A DNA stretch of 64,000 nt from Pseudomonadota bacterium (lineage in GTDB: Bacteria > Pseudomonadota > Alphaproteobacteria > Sphingomonadales > Sphingomonadaceae): NCBI GenBank assembly GCA_023433305.1, contig JAEZCZ010000026.1, forward strand, positions 1-64,000, in the 5' to 3' direction. Below the pieces are notes generated by a model that worked only from the letters and a program-made list of their open reading frames with translations, did no database searches and was not told the origin of the DNA. Both the position numbers and the translations under genes were made by a program. Positions 44,908 to 53,474 of this stretch are shown one piece after another. How positions within the stretch are numbered: position 1 is the stretch's first letter; each line of letters opens with the position of its first letter.

Positions 44908-45930
44908 ATGGCCCGCTCGATGAGCGCCGAGGTCGTCCCCCTGCCGCTGAAAGAGCCCTCGCTCAATCCCATCCTTTCGCTGACGGCCCATGCGATGAAC
45001 GCGGTCAACGCGATCATCCTCGACCGTATGCAGAGCGAAATCCCGTTGATCCCGGCCTTGGCGGGGCACCTGATCGCGGGCGGGGGCAAGCGCATGCGGC
45101 CGATGCTGACTCTCGCCGGTGCCGAGCTGGTCGGCTACCAGGGTAACCGCCACCACAAGCTCGCTGCCTCGGTCGAGTTCATCCATACCGCTACTCTGCT
45201 GCACGACGACGTCGTCGACGGCTCCGAGACGCGCCGCGGCAAAGAGGCGGCGAACCTGGTTTTCGGTAATCCGGCGACCGTGCTCGTCGGCGATTTCCTG
45301 TTCGCACGCGCGTTCGAGCTGATGGTCGAGGACGGCAGCCTCAAGGTGCTTAAGATCCTGAGCTCCGCGAGTGCGATCATCGCGCAGGGCGAAGTCGACC
45401 AGCTCACCGCGCAGCGGAAGATCGAGACCAGCGAGGATCGTTACCTGCAGATCATCGGTGCCAAGACCGCCGCGTTGTTTGCCGCTGCGAGTCGCATTTC
45501 CGCGGTCGTCGCGGAACGAAGCGACGCGGAGGAGCGGGCGCTCGACGATTACGGGCGCAATCTCGGCATCGCTTTCCAGCTCGTCGACGACGCGATCGAT
45601 TACGACAGCGGCACTGCCGACATGGGCAAGGATCGTGGCGACGACTTCCGCGAAGGCAAGATGACGCTTCCGGTCATTCTCGCCTATGCCCGGGGGGGCG
45701 GCGAAGAACGCAAGTTCTGGCAGGACGCCATCGCCGGATTCCGTACGGAAGACGACGATCTGGCTCACGCGATCGACCTGATCCGCCGCCACGGCGCGGT
45801 CGAAGCCACACGCGAGCGGGCCCGCCACTTCGCCCAGCGGGCCTGCGATGCGCTTTCGATCTTCCCCGACAGTTCCGCGCGTCGCGCGATGATCGAGGCC
45901 GCCCAGTTCTCGGTGAGCCGCGGCTACTGA
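44908..45930 (+). CDS. Trans-polyprenyl diphosphate synthase
   Basis: The protein has 340 residues from the ATG at 44908; the ATG at 44920 (MSAEVV) may be the true start. It elongates isoprenoid chains, most likely making the ubiquinone side chain (octa- or decaprenyl). The first Asp-rich motif is LLHDDVVDGSETRRG and the second QLVDDAIDYDS. LIAGGGKRMRPMLTLAGAEL supplies the conserved Lys/Arg for isopentenyl diphosphate. Alphaproteobacteria usually make Q-10, so a decaprenyl product is likely but not shown. It is divergent from the chorismate mutase gene. Confidence 0.93.
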   Translation: MARSMSAEVVPLPLKEPSLNPILSLTAHAMNAVNAIILDRMQSEIPLIPALAGHLIAGGGKRMRPMLTLAGAELVGYQGNRHHKLAASVEFIHTATLLHDDVVDGSETRRGKEAANLVFGNPATVLVGDFLFARAFELMVEDGSLKVLKILSSASAIIAQGEVDQLTAQRKIETSEDRYLQIIGAKTAALFAAASRISAVVAERSDAEERALDDYGRNLGIAFQLVDDAIDYDSGTADMGKDRGDDFREGKMTLPVILAYARGGGEERKFWQDAIAGFRTEDDDLAHAIDLIRRHGAVEATRERARHFAQRACDALSIFPDSSARRAMIEAAQFSVSRGY

Positions 45931-46246
45931 GCACGCGCTAAGCCGGGCTGAACCCATCGTAGCATCGAGGTTCGAGGGCGTCTGGAATCCCATTGTGGGA
46001 CGTCACGTTAATCGGCTCACCGCACATTGCGCCCGCACCAACCGCGCCTCGGACGGCCATCCGCGCCATGTTCATCTGGCAGAAAGGTGGGTCTGAACAC
46101 CCGGCACATCGAGTTCATGTCCGGCGCTGTGCCGGAGGTCTCAAATGCGGGGCGAGGAACTACTGACAGCCGGATACGCCATCACAGGGGGCGACCGGAG
46201 AACGGCCGAGAAACGCAGGCTGGCTGGCAGTTTGAGGGAGTAGCGT
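45931..46246. other. Gene-free stretch of 316 bases
   Basis: I see no credible protein-coding gene here; the reading frames across it are low quality and continue into the OmpA-family gene in the wrong frame. The half nearest the OmpA-family gene contains CACCCGGCACATCG and GTGCCGGAGG-type G/C-rich complementary segments (GTCCGGCGCTGTGCCGGAGG), so a structured leader is possible. No promoter could be assigned with confidence. Confidence 0.4.
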
Positions 46247-47149
46247 ATGAGTGTCGTTTTCAAGAGCCAAAGCGCTCTGATCGTGCTGGCCATGCTTGGC
46301 ATGTCGGCATCGGGAAGCTTGGCGGCACAGCCCCAGGAGGGGTCCGAACCCGGCGTCTTGACGACCGTATATGGCCAAAGTGCGCCCGACGCGGCCGAGA
46401 TGACCGAGGGTCCCGACATCGAAGGCATCATCTCCGCCCGCAACGGCGACCAGATGCAGATCACCACTGCAGACGGCACGACCGCGATGGTCACGGTCAA
46501 CGCGGACACCCGGATCAAATCGACTGGGGGCTTCCTGGGTCTCAATCGCAATACCCTCGCCGCGGACTCGCTGCTCAACGGCCTGCCGGTGAGCGTCGAA
46601 ACCCGGCAGTGGAGCGGCGGACTGGTCGCAAGCGAGGTCGATCTCAAGAACAAGGATCTTCGCACCGCGTCGATGATCCACAACGGCACGGGTCAGCGTT
46701 TTGCCGAACACGGATCGGCCATCCAGCAGAATGCCGCGGCGACCGAAGCGCTGCGCGGCCGTATGGGCGATATCGACCAGTACGACGTCATGCGCACCAC
46801 GAACGTGCACTTCGACACCGGCAAGGCAGCCCTGTCCCCCCAAGGTGAGGCCGAGCTTTGTGCCACGGCCGCCCAGGCCGAGGCGATCGACAATGCCCTT
46901 CTGCTCGTCGTGGGCTACACCGATTCCACGGGAAGCCAGGATTTCAACCAGGAGCTCAGCGAAAAGCGCGCCGGGCGCGTGATCAACCATCTTCAGCAGA
47001 AGTGTGGCTGGAAACCCTATCGCATGCTCACCCCGACCGGGATGTCCGAGGCGGATCCGCTGGCAAGCAACGATACCGCCGAAGGCAAGGCGCAGAATCG
47101 CCGCGTCGCGGTGAATATCCTCGTCAGCAAGGCGGTCCAGGGGCTGTAA
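46247..47149 (+). CDS. OmpA-family protein with an N-terminal DUF5666-like region
   Basis: The protein has 300 residues from an ATG preceded by GAGGGAG. A signal peptide runs to about residue 27 (GSLAAQ). Residues about 55-135 are beta-rich with repeats of a DUF5666-like pattern (IEGIISARNGDQMQITTADG, TTAMVTVNADTRIKSTGGFL). The C-terminal OmpA domain (about 180-290) binds peptidoglycan, with NVHFDTGKAALSPQGEAELC, VVGYTDSTGSQDFNQELSEK and a final NRRVAVNI. It probably links the outer membrane or periplasm to the cell wall. Confidence 0.85.
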   Translation: MSVVFKSQSALIVLAMLGMSASGSLAAQPQEGSEPGVLTTVYGQSAPDAAEMTEGPDIEGIISARNGDQMQITTADGTTAMVTVNADTRIKSTGGFLGLNRNTLAADSLLNGLPVSVETRQWSGGLVASEVDLKNKDLRTASMIHNGTGQRFAEHGSAIQQNAAATEALRGRMGDIDQYDVMRTTNVHFDTGKAALSPQGEAELCATAAQAEAIDNALLLVVGYTDSTGSQDFNQELSEKRAGRVINHLQQKCGWKPYRMLTPTGMSEADPLASNDTAEGKAQNRRVAVNILVSKAVQGL

Positions 47150-47156
47150 TACGCGC

Positions 47157-47190
47157 GGGGCGGGCCAAGGTCCGCCCCGGCTTTCTCCGC
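47157..47190 (+). terminator. Possible terminator after the OmpA-family gene
   Basis: GGGGCGG (47157-47163) pairs with CCGCCCC (47172-47178) across an eight-base loop, followed by GGCTTTCTC, a weak T-run. It begins eight bases after the stop codon. Confidence 0.5.
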
Positions 47191-47313
47191 GAGGAGCGAC
47201 CAAGGTCCTGCGGCGGGGGATCGCGAGGGAGGGTCGCAACGGATCGCCAAGCGCGGTCCGGCCCTCGCGTTTTATCCTTTCCCACCCGCCGCCGGCTGTG
47301 GCAGCCGGAGCCG

Positions 47314-49770
47314 ATGTCTTCGGACGCATCTCTGCCGATCCATGCGGTCCTGCCGGACTTGCTCTCTGCGTTGCGGGCGCGCAATTCCGCCGTGCTCGTT
47401 GCGCCGCCGGGGGCGGGCAAGACCACGGCCGTCGCTCCGGCATTGATCGACGAGGCGTGGTGCACAGGGCAAGTCGTCCTGCTCAGCCCGCGTCGTGTCG
47501 CCGCGCGCGCCGCGGCGGAACGGATGGCGGAACTGCTGGGCGAGCCGGTCGGCCAGCGCGTCGGTTACGTGACGCGTCTCGACAGCAAGCAATCCGCGGC
47601 GACGCGCATTCTCGTCGTGACCGAGGCCATTTTCGTCAACCGCATCCTCGTCGATCAGGACCTCGCGGGAGTGTCGGCGGTGTTGTTCGATGAAGCCCAT
47701 GAACGGCACCTCGATAGCGATCTCGGCCTGGCGCTGGCGCTCGAAAGCCAGGGCGTGCTGCGCGAGGACCTGCGGCTCCTCGTCATGTCGGCCACCATCG
47801 ACGGAGCGCGCTTCGCCCGCCTGCTGGGCGAGGGCGCTCCCGTCATCGAGAGCGAGGGCAGGGCCTATCCGCTCCGGATCGACTGGCTGGGCAGCCGCCC
47901 CGAGGTGCGCACGGCCGAGGCTGTGGCCGGCGCGATCCTCGCCGCGTGGCGCGAGGAGGAGGGCGATATCCTCGCGTTCCTGCCCGGGGTCGGAGAGATC
48001 GAGCGGACGCGCGAAAGGCTGGCAGAGCGGCTTCCGGCGGTGCCTATCCTGCCGCTGCATGGCCAGGTTGACCCGGCTTCGCAGCGCGCCGCCATTCGCC
48101 GCGACGCTGAAGGGCGGCGGCGGATCGTGCTGGCGACGAGCATCGCTGAGACTTCGGTCACGCTCGACGGGGTTTCGGTCGTGGTGGACAGCGGCCTTTC
48201 GCGGCGCGCGGAGTTCGATGTTGCGGCGGGGGTGACGCATCTGGTGACGCGGCGGGCCAGCCAGGCTTCGGCGGCGCAGCGGGCGGGACGGGCGGCGCGG
48301 CAGGGGCCGGGGGTGGCGTACCGGCTGTGGGAAGAGGCTTCCCACCCCGGGCGAGAACGGTTCGATCCCCCTGAAATCCTTACCGCGGACCTCGCTCCGC
48401 TGGTGCTCGCGCTGGCGCAGTGGGGCGTGTCGGAGCCCGCTTCGCTGGCGTGGCTCGATCCGCCGCCGGCCCCGGCAATCGCCGCCGCGCGCCAGCGATT
48501 GCATGCGATTGAAGCGCTCGATCAGGCAGGAAACATCACCGAACAGGGCCGCAACATCGCCGAACTGCCGATGGAGCCCTGGCAGGGGGCGATGGTGCTG
48601 CACGGGGCGCGCCACGGCGCCGCGCTCGACGCGGCCAAGCTGGCGCTGCTGCTGCAGGAACGCGGACTGGGCGGCAAGGGTGAGGACCTCGCGCAGCGGC
48701 TGTCGCGCTGGAATGCGGATCGCTCCGGGCGGGCCGAGGCGAGCCGCAAGCTGGCGATGGGATGGGCCAAGCGAGCGGAGGCGATCGCCGGCAAGTCCGA
48801 CGCGGAAGTCCCGCTCGGGATTCTGGCGGCCTTGGCGCTGCCCGACAACCTGGCGCGCCGCCGGGACGGTTCCGGCGAGAGCTGGCTTTCGGCGGGCGGA
48901 CGCGGTTACACGCTCGATCCGGCTTCGCCGCTCGCGACGGCGGAGTGGCTGGCGATCGGCGATGCGCAGGGGCGGGCGAAAGGCGCGCGGATAACTGCCG
49001 CGCTTCCGCTCACCGGCGATGACGTCGAACGCTGGCTCGCCGATCGGGTCGAGCGCCGTTCCGTGCTGCGCTGGACCGGCGAACGGGTCGAGGCGCGGCT
49101 GGAACGGCGGATCGGCGCGATCGCGCTGGCGAGCGGACCCGATCCGGCCCCCGATCCCGACGCGATCGTGGACATGCTTGTTGGAAAGGCTGTGGAAAAC
49201 CTGGGGAAGCTGCTGCCGGCGAGCCTGGTGGCACGCGCGCGCTTTGCCGGGATCGAGGCGCTGGATGAGGAACGGCTGGCCAAGGAAGCGAGCGAATGGC
49301 TCGCTCCGCTGTTGAGCGGCCGCCGCGATCTCGACGTGCCGAAGGGAGCGCTCGTCGACGCGCTGCTGGCCCGCCTGCCGTGGGACGAGCGCCAGCGGCT
49401 CGACCGGGTGGCTCCGCGCGAGTTCGCGACACCGGCGGGCACGCATCACGCGATCGATTACTCGGGCCCCGATGCGCCCAGCGTGGAGGTGCGCGTCCAG
49501 GCGCTGTTCGGGCTCGACCGCCATCCGATGATCGGCGATGCGCCGCTGCTGCTCAAGCTCACCAGCCCGGCCGGCCGTCCGCTGCAGGCGACCCGCGACC
49601 TGCCGGGTTTCTGGCGCGGGTCCTGGTCGGACGTGCGCAAGGAGATGAAAGGGCGCTATCCCAAGCACCGCTGGCCCGATGAGCCCTGGACCGAAGCTCC
49701 GAGCCTCAAGACCAAGAATGCCTTCGAAAAAGAGCCGACCGCCCGTGCGACGGGTGGCGAGAGGTCTTGA
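47314..49770 (+). CDS. hrpB: ATP-dependent helicase HrpB
   Basis: The protein has 818 residues from the ATG at 47314 (CCGGAG upstream). It is a DEAH-box superfamily 2 helicase: motif I APPGAGKTT near 31-39, motif II DEAHERH near 125, motif III MSATIDG, and motif VI QRAGRAARQGPG near 330. The C-terminal half contains the HrpB-specific region ending in PLQATRDLPGFWRGSWSDVR KEMKGRYPKHRWPDEP-type sequence. Its in vivo RNA or DNA substrate is poorly known. It is probably alone in its operon or shared with the complex I subunit gene 33 bases downstream. Confidence 0.95.
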   Translation: MSSDASLPIHAVLPDLLSALRARNSAVLVAPPGAGKTTAVAPALIDEAWCTGQVVLLSPRRVAARAAAERMAELLGEPVGQRVGYVTRLDSKQSAATRILVVTEAIFVNRILVDQDLAGVSAVLFDEAHERHLDSDLGLALALESQGVLREDLRLLVMSATIDGARFARLLGEGAPVIESEGRAYPLRIDWLGSRPEVRTAEAVAGAILAAWREEEGDILAFLPGVGEIERTRERLAERLPAVPILPLHGQVDPASQRAAIRRDAEGRRRIVLATSIAETSVTLDGVSVVVDSGLSRRAEFDVAAGVTHLVTRRASQASAAQRAGRAARQGPGVAYRLWEEASHPGRERFDPPEILTADLAPLVLALAQWGVSEPASLAWLDPPPAPAIAAARQRLHAIEALDQAGNITEQGRNIAELPMEPWQGAMVLHGARHGAALDAAKLALLLQERGLGGKGEDLAQRLSRWNADRSGRAEASRKLAMGWAKRAEAIAGKSDAEVPLGILAALALPDNLARRRDGSGESWLSAGGRGYTLDPASPLATAEWLAIGDAQGRAKGARITAALPLTGDDVERWLADRVERRSVLRWTGERVEARLERRIGAIALASGPDPAPDPDAIVDMLVGKAVENLGKLLPASLVARARFAGIEALDEERLAKEASEWLAPLLSGRRDLDVPKGALVDALLARLPWDERQRLDRVAPREFATPAGTHHAIDYSGPDAPSVEVRVQALFGLDRHPMIGDAPLLLKLTSPAGRPLQATRDLPGFWRGSWSDVRKEMKGRYPKHRWPDEPWTEAPSLKTKNAFEKEPTARATGGERS

Positions 49771-49803
49771 TTCCGCCGCCGTTCCGAACGAAAGGCTGAG
49801 GCC

Positions 49804-50082
49804 ATGCAGGCCCGTATCTTCAAGCGCCCGAAAAACGCCATGCAGTCCGGCAAGGCACTGACCGATCAGTGGATCCTCGACTTCGTGCCCGCCGAGGCGC
49901 GCAAGCCCGATCCGTTGATGGGCTGGGCGGGCAGTGGCGACATGCAGCGCCAGCTCCGGCTCAAGTTTCCGAACAAGGATGCCGCGGTGGCCTACGCCGA
50001 AAAGTACGGCATCGATGCGATCGTCCACGAGCCGCCACCGAAGAAGCTGAAGCTGCAGGCTTACGCGGACAATTTCCGCTAG
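49804..50082 (+). CDS. Complex I accessory subunit, NDUFA4/NDUFS4-like
   Basis: The protein has 92 residues and matches the ETC complex I subunit conserved region found in alphaproteobacteria and mitochondria: ARIFKRPKNAMQSGKALTDQ, WILDFVPAEARKPDPLMGWA, GSGDMQRQLRLKFPNKDAAV AYAEKYGI in order. It is a peripheral accessory subunit stabilising the NADH-binding arm. The gene is far from the nuo operon, as is usual for this subunit. Confidence 0.9.
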   Translation: MQARIFKRPKNAMQSGKALTDQWILDFVPAEARKPDPLMGWAGSGDMQRQLRLKFPNKDAAVAYAEKYGIDAIVHEPPPKKLKLQAYADNFR

Positions 50083-50110
50083 TTGCAAACAGCCCCGATG
50101 ATCGCCATAT

Positions 50111-50207
50111 GCCGGCCCGGGAGTCGGGTGGACGTTCGCGTCCGCCAACCTGGTCAGGTCCGGAAGGAAGCAGCCACAACGGATGGCAGCGGGTCGCCCG
50201 GCTCCTT
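50111..50207 (+). ncRNA. ffs: 4.5S signal recognition particle RNA
   Basis: The stretch contains the invariant SRP core GGTCAGGTCCGGAAGGAAGC AG at about 50152-50173. Its flanks are complementary: GGCCCGGGAGTCGGG near 50113-50127 and the 3' arm CGGGTCGCCCGGCTCC ending near 50205 fold into the long rod. The ends are uncertain by a few bases. It binds Ffh and targets inner-membrane proteins. It is upstream of dnaX, a common alphaproteobacterial position. Confidence 0.92.
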
Positions 50208-50271
50208 AATTCCCCGCATGACGTCCATCCCCCGCATGACTTTGTGAGCCGCACCGCCTAGGTTTGCGCGC

Positions 50272-52086
50272 ATGGGTGATTCAGGCGACATGTTCGGCGA
50301 CGAGCCGCCGTGGGACGAAGGCGACGAGGCCAAGCCGAGCGCGGCCGAGCTGGAGGCCGCGGGCCAATCGGCGCTGTTCGGCGGGCCCCCTGAGCCGCCG
50401 CCACAGCCAACAGCGCCCGTCTCTGCTCCCGCCCCGGAAACTGCTGCTGTATCCGCCCCGGCCAAGCCCGCCGAACCGGCGACGCAGCCTTATCGCGTGC
50501 TGGCCCGCAAGTACCGGCCGCAAACGTTTTCCGAGCTGATCGGTCAGGAGCCGATGGTCCGCACGCTCGCCAACGCCATCGAGCGGGGGCGGCTGGCGCA
50601 CGCGTTCCTGATGACCGGCGTGCGCGGGGTCGGGAAGACCTCGACCGCCCGGCTGATCGCCAAGGCGCTGAACTGCATCGGCCCGGACGGGCAGGGCGGC
50701 CCGACCATCGACCCCTGCGGCGTCTGCGAGCCGTGCGTGGCGATCGCCGAGGGCCGGCACATCGACGTGATCGAGATGGACGCCGCGAGCCACACCGGTG
50801 TCGACGATGTGCGCGAGATCATCGAGGCGGTGCGCTATGCCGCGGTCAGCGCGCGCTACAAGATCTACATCATCGACGAAGTCCACATGCTCAGCCGCAA
50901 CGCCTTCAACGCGTTGCTCAAGACGCTCGAGGAGCCGCCGCCGCATGTGAAGTTCCTGTTCGCGACGACCGAGGTGGACAAGCTGCCGGTGACGGTGCTC
51001 AGCCGCACGCAGCGGTTCGACCTGCGGCGGATTCCGAAAGAATTGCTCGAACAGCAATTCGCCTCGATCTGCCGCCAGGAAGGGGTCGAGGCCGAGCCCG
51101 AAGCGCTCGCGATCATCGCCTCGGCGGCCGAGGGATCGAGCCGCGATGGGCTCTCGATCCTCGACCAGGCGATCGCCCACGCCGACCTGGAAGGCGGCAG
51201 CAAGGTCACCGCCGAGCGCGTGCGGGACATGCTCGGCCTCGCCGACAAGTCGGCGCTCCGGCGCCTCTACGCTTCGCTGCTCGAAGGCGATCCGCAGGCG
51301 ATGCTCGCCGAGGTCGAGCGGCAGTATGCGTTCGGCGTCGATCCGCTCGCGCTAATGCGCTCGCTGATGGAGCTCACCCACCGCATCGCCGTGACCCAGG
51401 TCGGCGGCGCTGGCGCCGACGCGCCGACGCTGGAAGAACGGCAGGCGATCGAGGAATGGGCAGGACGGCTTTCCGCGGGGCAGGTCCACCGCCTCTGGCA
51501 ATTGCTGCTGAAGGGGCACGAGGAAGTTCGCGGCGCGCCCGATCCGCTTGTTTCGGCGCAGATGGCGCTGCTGCGCGCGCTGCACGCGGCCGATCTACCC
51601 GACCCGGGAAGCCTGGTGAAGCAGCTCGGCGAGCTGGCCGCGACCGCGTCGGCCCAACAGGCAGCCAACGGCGGCGCCCCCGCTGCGGCGCCGGTGGCGC
51701 GGGTGGACTGGGCGGAGCTGTGCGAACAGGTCGATCGTGCCGGCATGCTGCGCGTCGCCGGATTGATGCGCGACTGGGTACGTGTCGTGGAACTGGCGCC
51801 CGGCAGGCTCGTCTATTCGCTGACGCCCGGCTTATCCGACGATCCCTCCGCCGACTTGCGCGACGCCCTGCTCAAGGCGACCGGGACGCGCTGGCAGGTC
51901 GAACGAGGAACGGGTGAGGGCGCGCCGTCGCTGCGCGAGCTGGCCGAGGCCGCGAAGCAGGCCGAAGCCGAGCGGATACGCCGGAACCCATTGGTGGAGG
52001 CTGCCTTCGAGGCCTTCCCGAACGCAGAATTCGTGACCGAGGACGAGGCCCCGCGGGGCGAACGAAACTGGAGCAAGCGCGCATGA
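50272..52086 (+). CDS. dnaX: DNA polymerase III subunits gamma and tau
   Basis: The 604-residue clamp-loader ATPase. An unusual acidic and Pro/Ala-rich N-terminal extension of about 75 residues precedes the AAA+ module, which starts YRVLARKYRPQTFSELIGQE. Walker A is GVRGVGKTS near 122-130, the zinc site has CGVCEPC, and the sensor/Walker B region has IIDEVHML. LLKTLEEPPPHVKFLFATTE is characteristic. The C-terminal portion binds the polymerase and DnaB helicase. No slippery A-run for programmed frameshifting was noticed. It overlaps ybaB by four bases (ATGA). Confidence 0.96.
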   Translation: MGDSGDMFGDEPPWDEGDEAKPSAAELEAAGQSALFGGPPEPPPQPTAPVSAPAPETAAVSAPAKPAEPATQPYRVLARKYRPQTFSELIGQEPMVRTLANAIERGRLAHAFLMTGVRGVGKTSTARLIAKALNCIGPDGQGGPTIDPCGVCEPCVAIAEGRHIDVIEMDAASHTGVDDVREIIEAVRYAAVSARYKIYIIDEVHMLSRNAFNALLKTLEEPPPHVKFLFATTEVDKLPVTVLSRTQRFDLRRIPKELLEQQFASICRQEGVEAEPEALAIIASAAEGSSRDGLSILDQAIAHADLEGGSKVTAERVRDMLGLADKSALRRLYASLLEGDPQAMLAEVERQYAFGVDPLALMRSLMELTHRIAVTQVGGAGADAPTLEERQAIEEWAGRLSAGQVHRLWQLLLKGHEEVRGAPDPLVSAQMALLRALHAADLPDPGSLVKQLGELAATASAQQAANGGAPAAAPVARVDWAELCEQVDRAGMLRVAGLMRDWVRVVELAPGRLVYSLTPGLSDDPSADLRDALLKATGTRWQVERGTGEGAPSLRELAEAAKQAEAERIRRNPLVEAAFEAFPNAEFVTEDEAPRGERNWSKRA

Positions 52087-52421
52087 ACATGGAAGAAATG
52101 CTGAAGAAGGCCCAGGAAGCGGCCGAGACCATCCAGAAGCAGATGGGCGAGGCGCAAGCCAAGCTCGACAGCGTCGAAGTCGAAGGCGTGGCCGGCGGCG
52201 GGCTGGTGAAGATCCGCGCGACGGCCAAGGGCCGCATTCTCGGCGTGTCGATCGACGACAGCCTGATCGTGCCCGACGACAAGCAGATGCTCGAAGACCT
52301 GGTCGCCGCCGCCTTCAACGACGCGCGCAGCAAGGCCGACCAGGCCGCGAATGCCGAGATGCAGAAAGTCCAGCAGGGCATGGGCCTGCCGCCGGGATTC
52401 AATTTTCCCGGGATGGGGTAG
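52083..52421 (+). CDS. ybaB: YbaB/EbfC nucleoid-associated protein
   Basis: The protein has 112 residues. It has the family layout of a helical N-terminus (MEEMLKKAQEAAETIQKQMG EAQAKL), the central strand region VEGVAGGGLVKIRATAKGRI and a helical end. The dimer binds DNA and is associated with recombination and nucleoid structure. It is translationally coupled to dnaX, its usual partner. Confidence 0.95.
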   Translation: MNMEEMLKKAQEAAETIQKQMGEAQAKLDSVEVEGVAGGGLVKIRATAKGRILGVSIDDSLIVPDDKQMLEDLVAAAFNDARSKADQAANAEMQKVQQGMGLPPGFNFPGMG

Positions 52422-52465
52422 CGATCGGGGGCGTCCGCGAAGGGTGGAAAGCGAACGTTCCGGTT

Positions 52466-52822
52466 CTAATCGTCAAGTGTGAAGTTGACGCGTATATGCG
52501 GCAACCACGCTGGCTCGACCTCAGCTCGTAAGTCGATGTCCGCAAGCTGCTCCGCCGTCTCCCCGTGAACAACGGCGGACAAGCTTTCCCCGCGCATGGG
52601 AATGCCGCCCATCCAGACACCGGGGCTTCGGGATGGCAGGCCGGTTTCAAAATCCCATTCGTGGTCAACGACCCAAAGCTCCCATCCCAGCACTTCGACG
52701 CGGTCTTTTCTGCAAGCTTCGAGAAAGGCAGGCGTATCTTCGGGGAGGATGCCGAGCTCGCCATTGCCCGCTCGGAACGCTCGCGCCTTCACGTTCTCGG
52801 GAATAGATGGAGGATACATCAT
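52466..52822 (-). CDS. Unrecognised small protein
   Basis: The protein has 118 residues and starts with two consecutive ATGs, with no clear Shine-Dalgarno. It is rich in Trp, Pro and acidic residues (LGWELWVVDHEWDFETGLPS, GVWMGGIPMRGE, AEVEPAWLPHIRVNFTLDD), typical of a soluble globular protein. No signal peptide or TM segment. The neighbouring 52.8-53.4 kb looks like accessory DNA of lower G+C. It could be an orphan immunity or adaptor protein, but there is no direct evidence. Confidence 0.5.
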   Translation of the reverse strand: MMYPPSIPENVKARAFRAGNGELGILPEDTPAFLEACRKDRVEVLGWELWVVDHEWDFETGLPSRSPGVWMGGIPMRGESLSAVVHGETAEQLADIDLRAEVEPAWLPHIRVNFTLDD

Positions 52823-52850
52823 CGACTGGGCGTAGTCCGGACGCGTTCAT

Positions 52851-52876
52851 GTCCGCAATGGGTGGAAAACAGACGT
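52851..52876. repeat. Direct repeat, copy 1, left of the broken gene
   Basis: GTCCGCAATGGGTGGAAAAC AGACGT. It shares GTC-N-GCAATGGGT-N-GAA with the copy at 53368-53390 in the same orientation. Related sequences with a CCATTGCGGACAT core are familiar in sphingomonad intergenic DNA. Confidence 0.5.
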
Positions 52877-53340
52877 CAGTGGGAGGTTGGGTTTTGATCC
52901 ACCTCCCCTTGTCCGAACTCCAAATCTCGACTGCTGAACCCGACTCCACGGGCGACAGACACAAGGCTTGCTGCACACGCTTGGGCAGTGCGCCACTCGT
53001 CCGTCTGGAAAATGCCCGCTACGTCCGCAGGGGTGGTCTGACCTTTACTCCAGGTCTCGGTATCGATGTGCGTCTCGATCCACTCGTCAAGCCGCTTCAG
53101 AGAGCCAAGGAAGCTAGCTAGAGCCTCGATCAGAACGGGATGCGGAGCAAGGGCGAGACGAGCTTCCCCGAGCATGGCATCGGAGTCCAAATCATCGAAG
53201 ACCTGCTCATAAAGCTCCCCGCTATAGTAGGCTGCGATGCCTCACTCACTTAAACTCCAAGCCCTTTCCAGCCGACCTCTTTGGAAGTCCTCTGCAGTTC
53301 CGATGATCTGGGGAAGCCAAGTGCGGAAAAGGTCAATCAT
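52876..53340 (-). pseudogene. Unrecognised gene interrupted by an in-frame TGA
   Basis: From the ATG at 53340 the frame reads MIDLFRTWLPQIIGTAEDFQ and on to WSLSE, meets TGA at 53242-53244 (codon 33), and then continues in the same frame as GIAAYYSGELYEQVFDDLDS and further for about 122 codons. The downstream part lacks a good start near its beginning (a TTG at 53190 and ATG at 53175 are the first candidates), although protein-like sequence begins right after the TGA. This suggests a nonsense mutation, a sequencing error, or less likely read-through. The product is helical (LIEALASFLGSLKRLDEWIE, AQACAASLVSVARG). Function unknown. Confidence 0.5.
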
Positions 53341-53367
53341 TAGTCAGAGCTTAGCGCTCGATGAAAC

Positions 53368-53390
53368 GTCGGCAATGGGTCGAATGCGGT
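53368..53390. repeat. Direct repeat, copy 2, right of the broken gene
   Basis: GTCGGCAATGGGTCGAATGC GGT, same orientation as the copy at 52851-52876. The two copies flank the interrupted gene at a distance of about 517 bases. Confidence 0.4.
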
Positions 53391-53474
53391 CGATCAACAC
53401 GGCTGCAACCGGACTGCGGGAGACAATAGCGTCCGCCAGGCGTTGGCGGGTCAGGGAACACCAGGAGGTTCGAG

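Noticed and set aside
46027..46848. A 273-codon frame covering the gap before and part of the OmpA-family gene
   Set aside because: It runs out of frame through the OmpA-family gene, which has a signal peptide and ribosome-binding site; the rest has no protein-like features.
47272..50148. A 958-codon minus-strand frame opposite hrpB
   Set aside because: hrpB carries all helicase motifs; the antisense frame has none.
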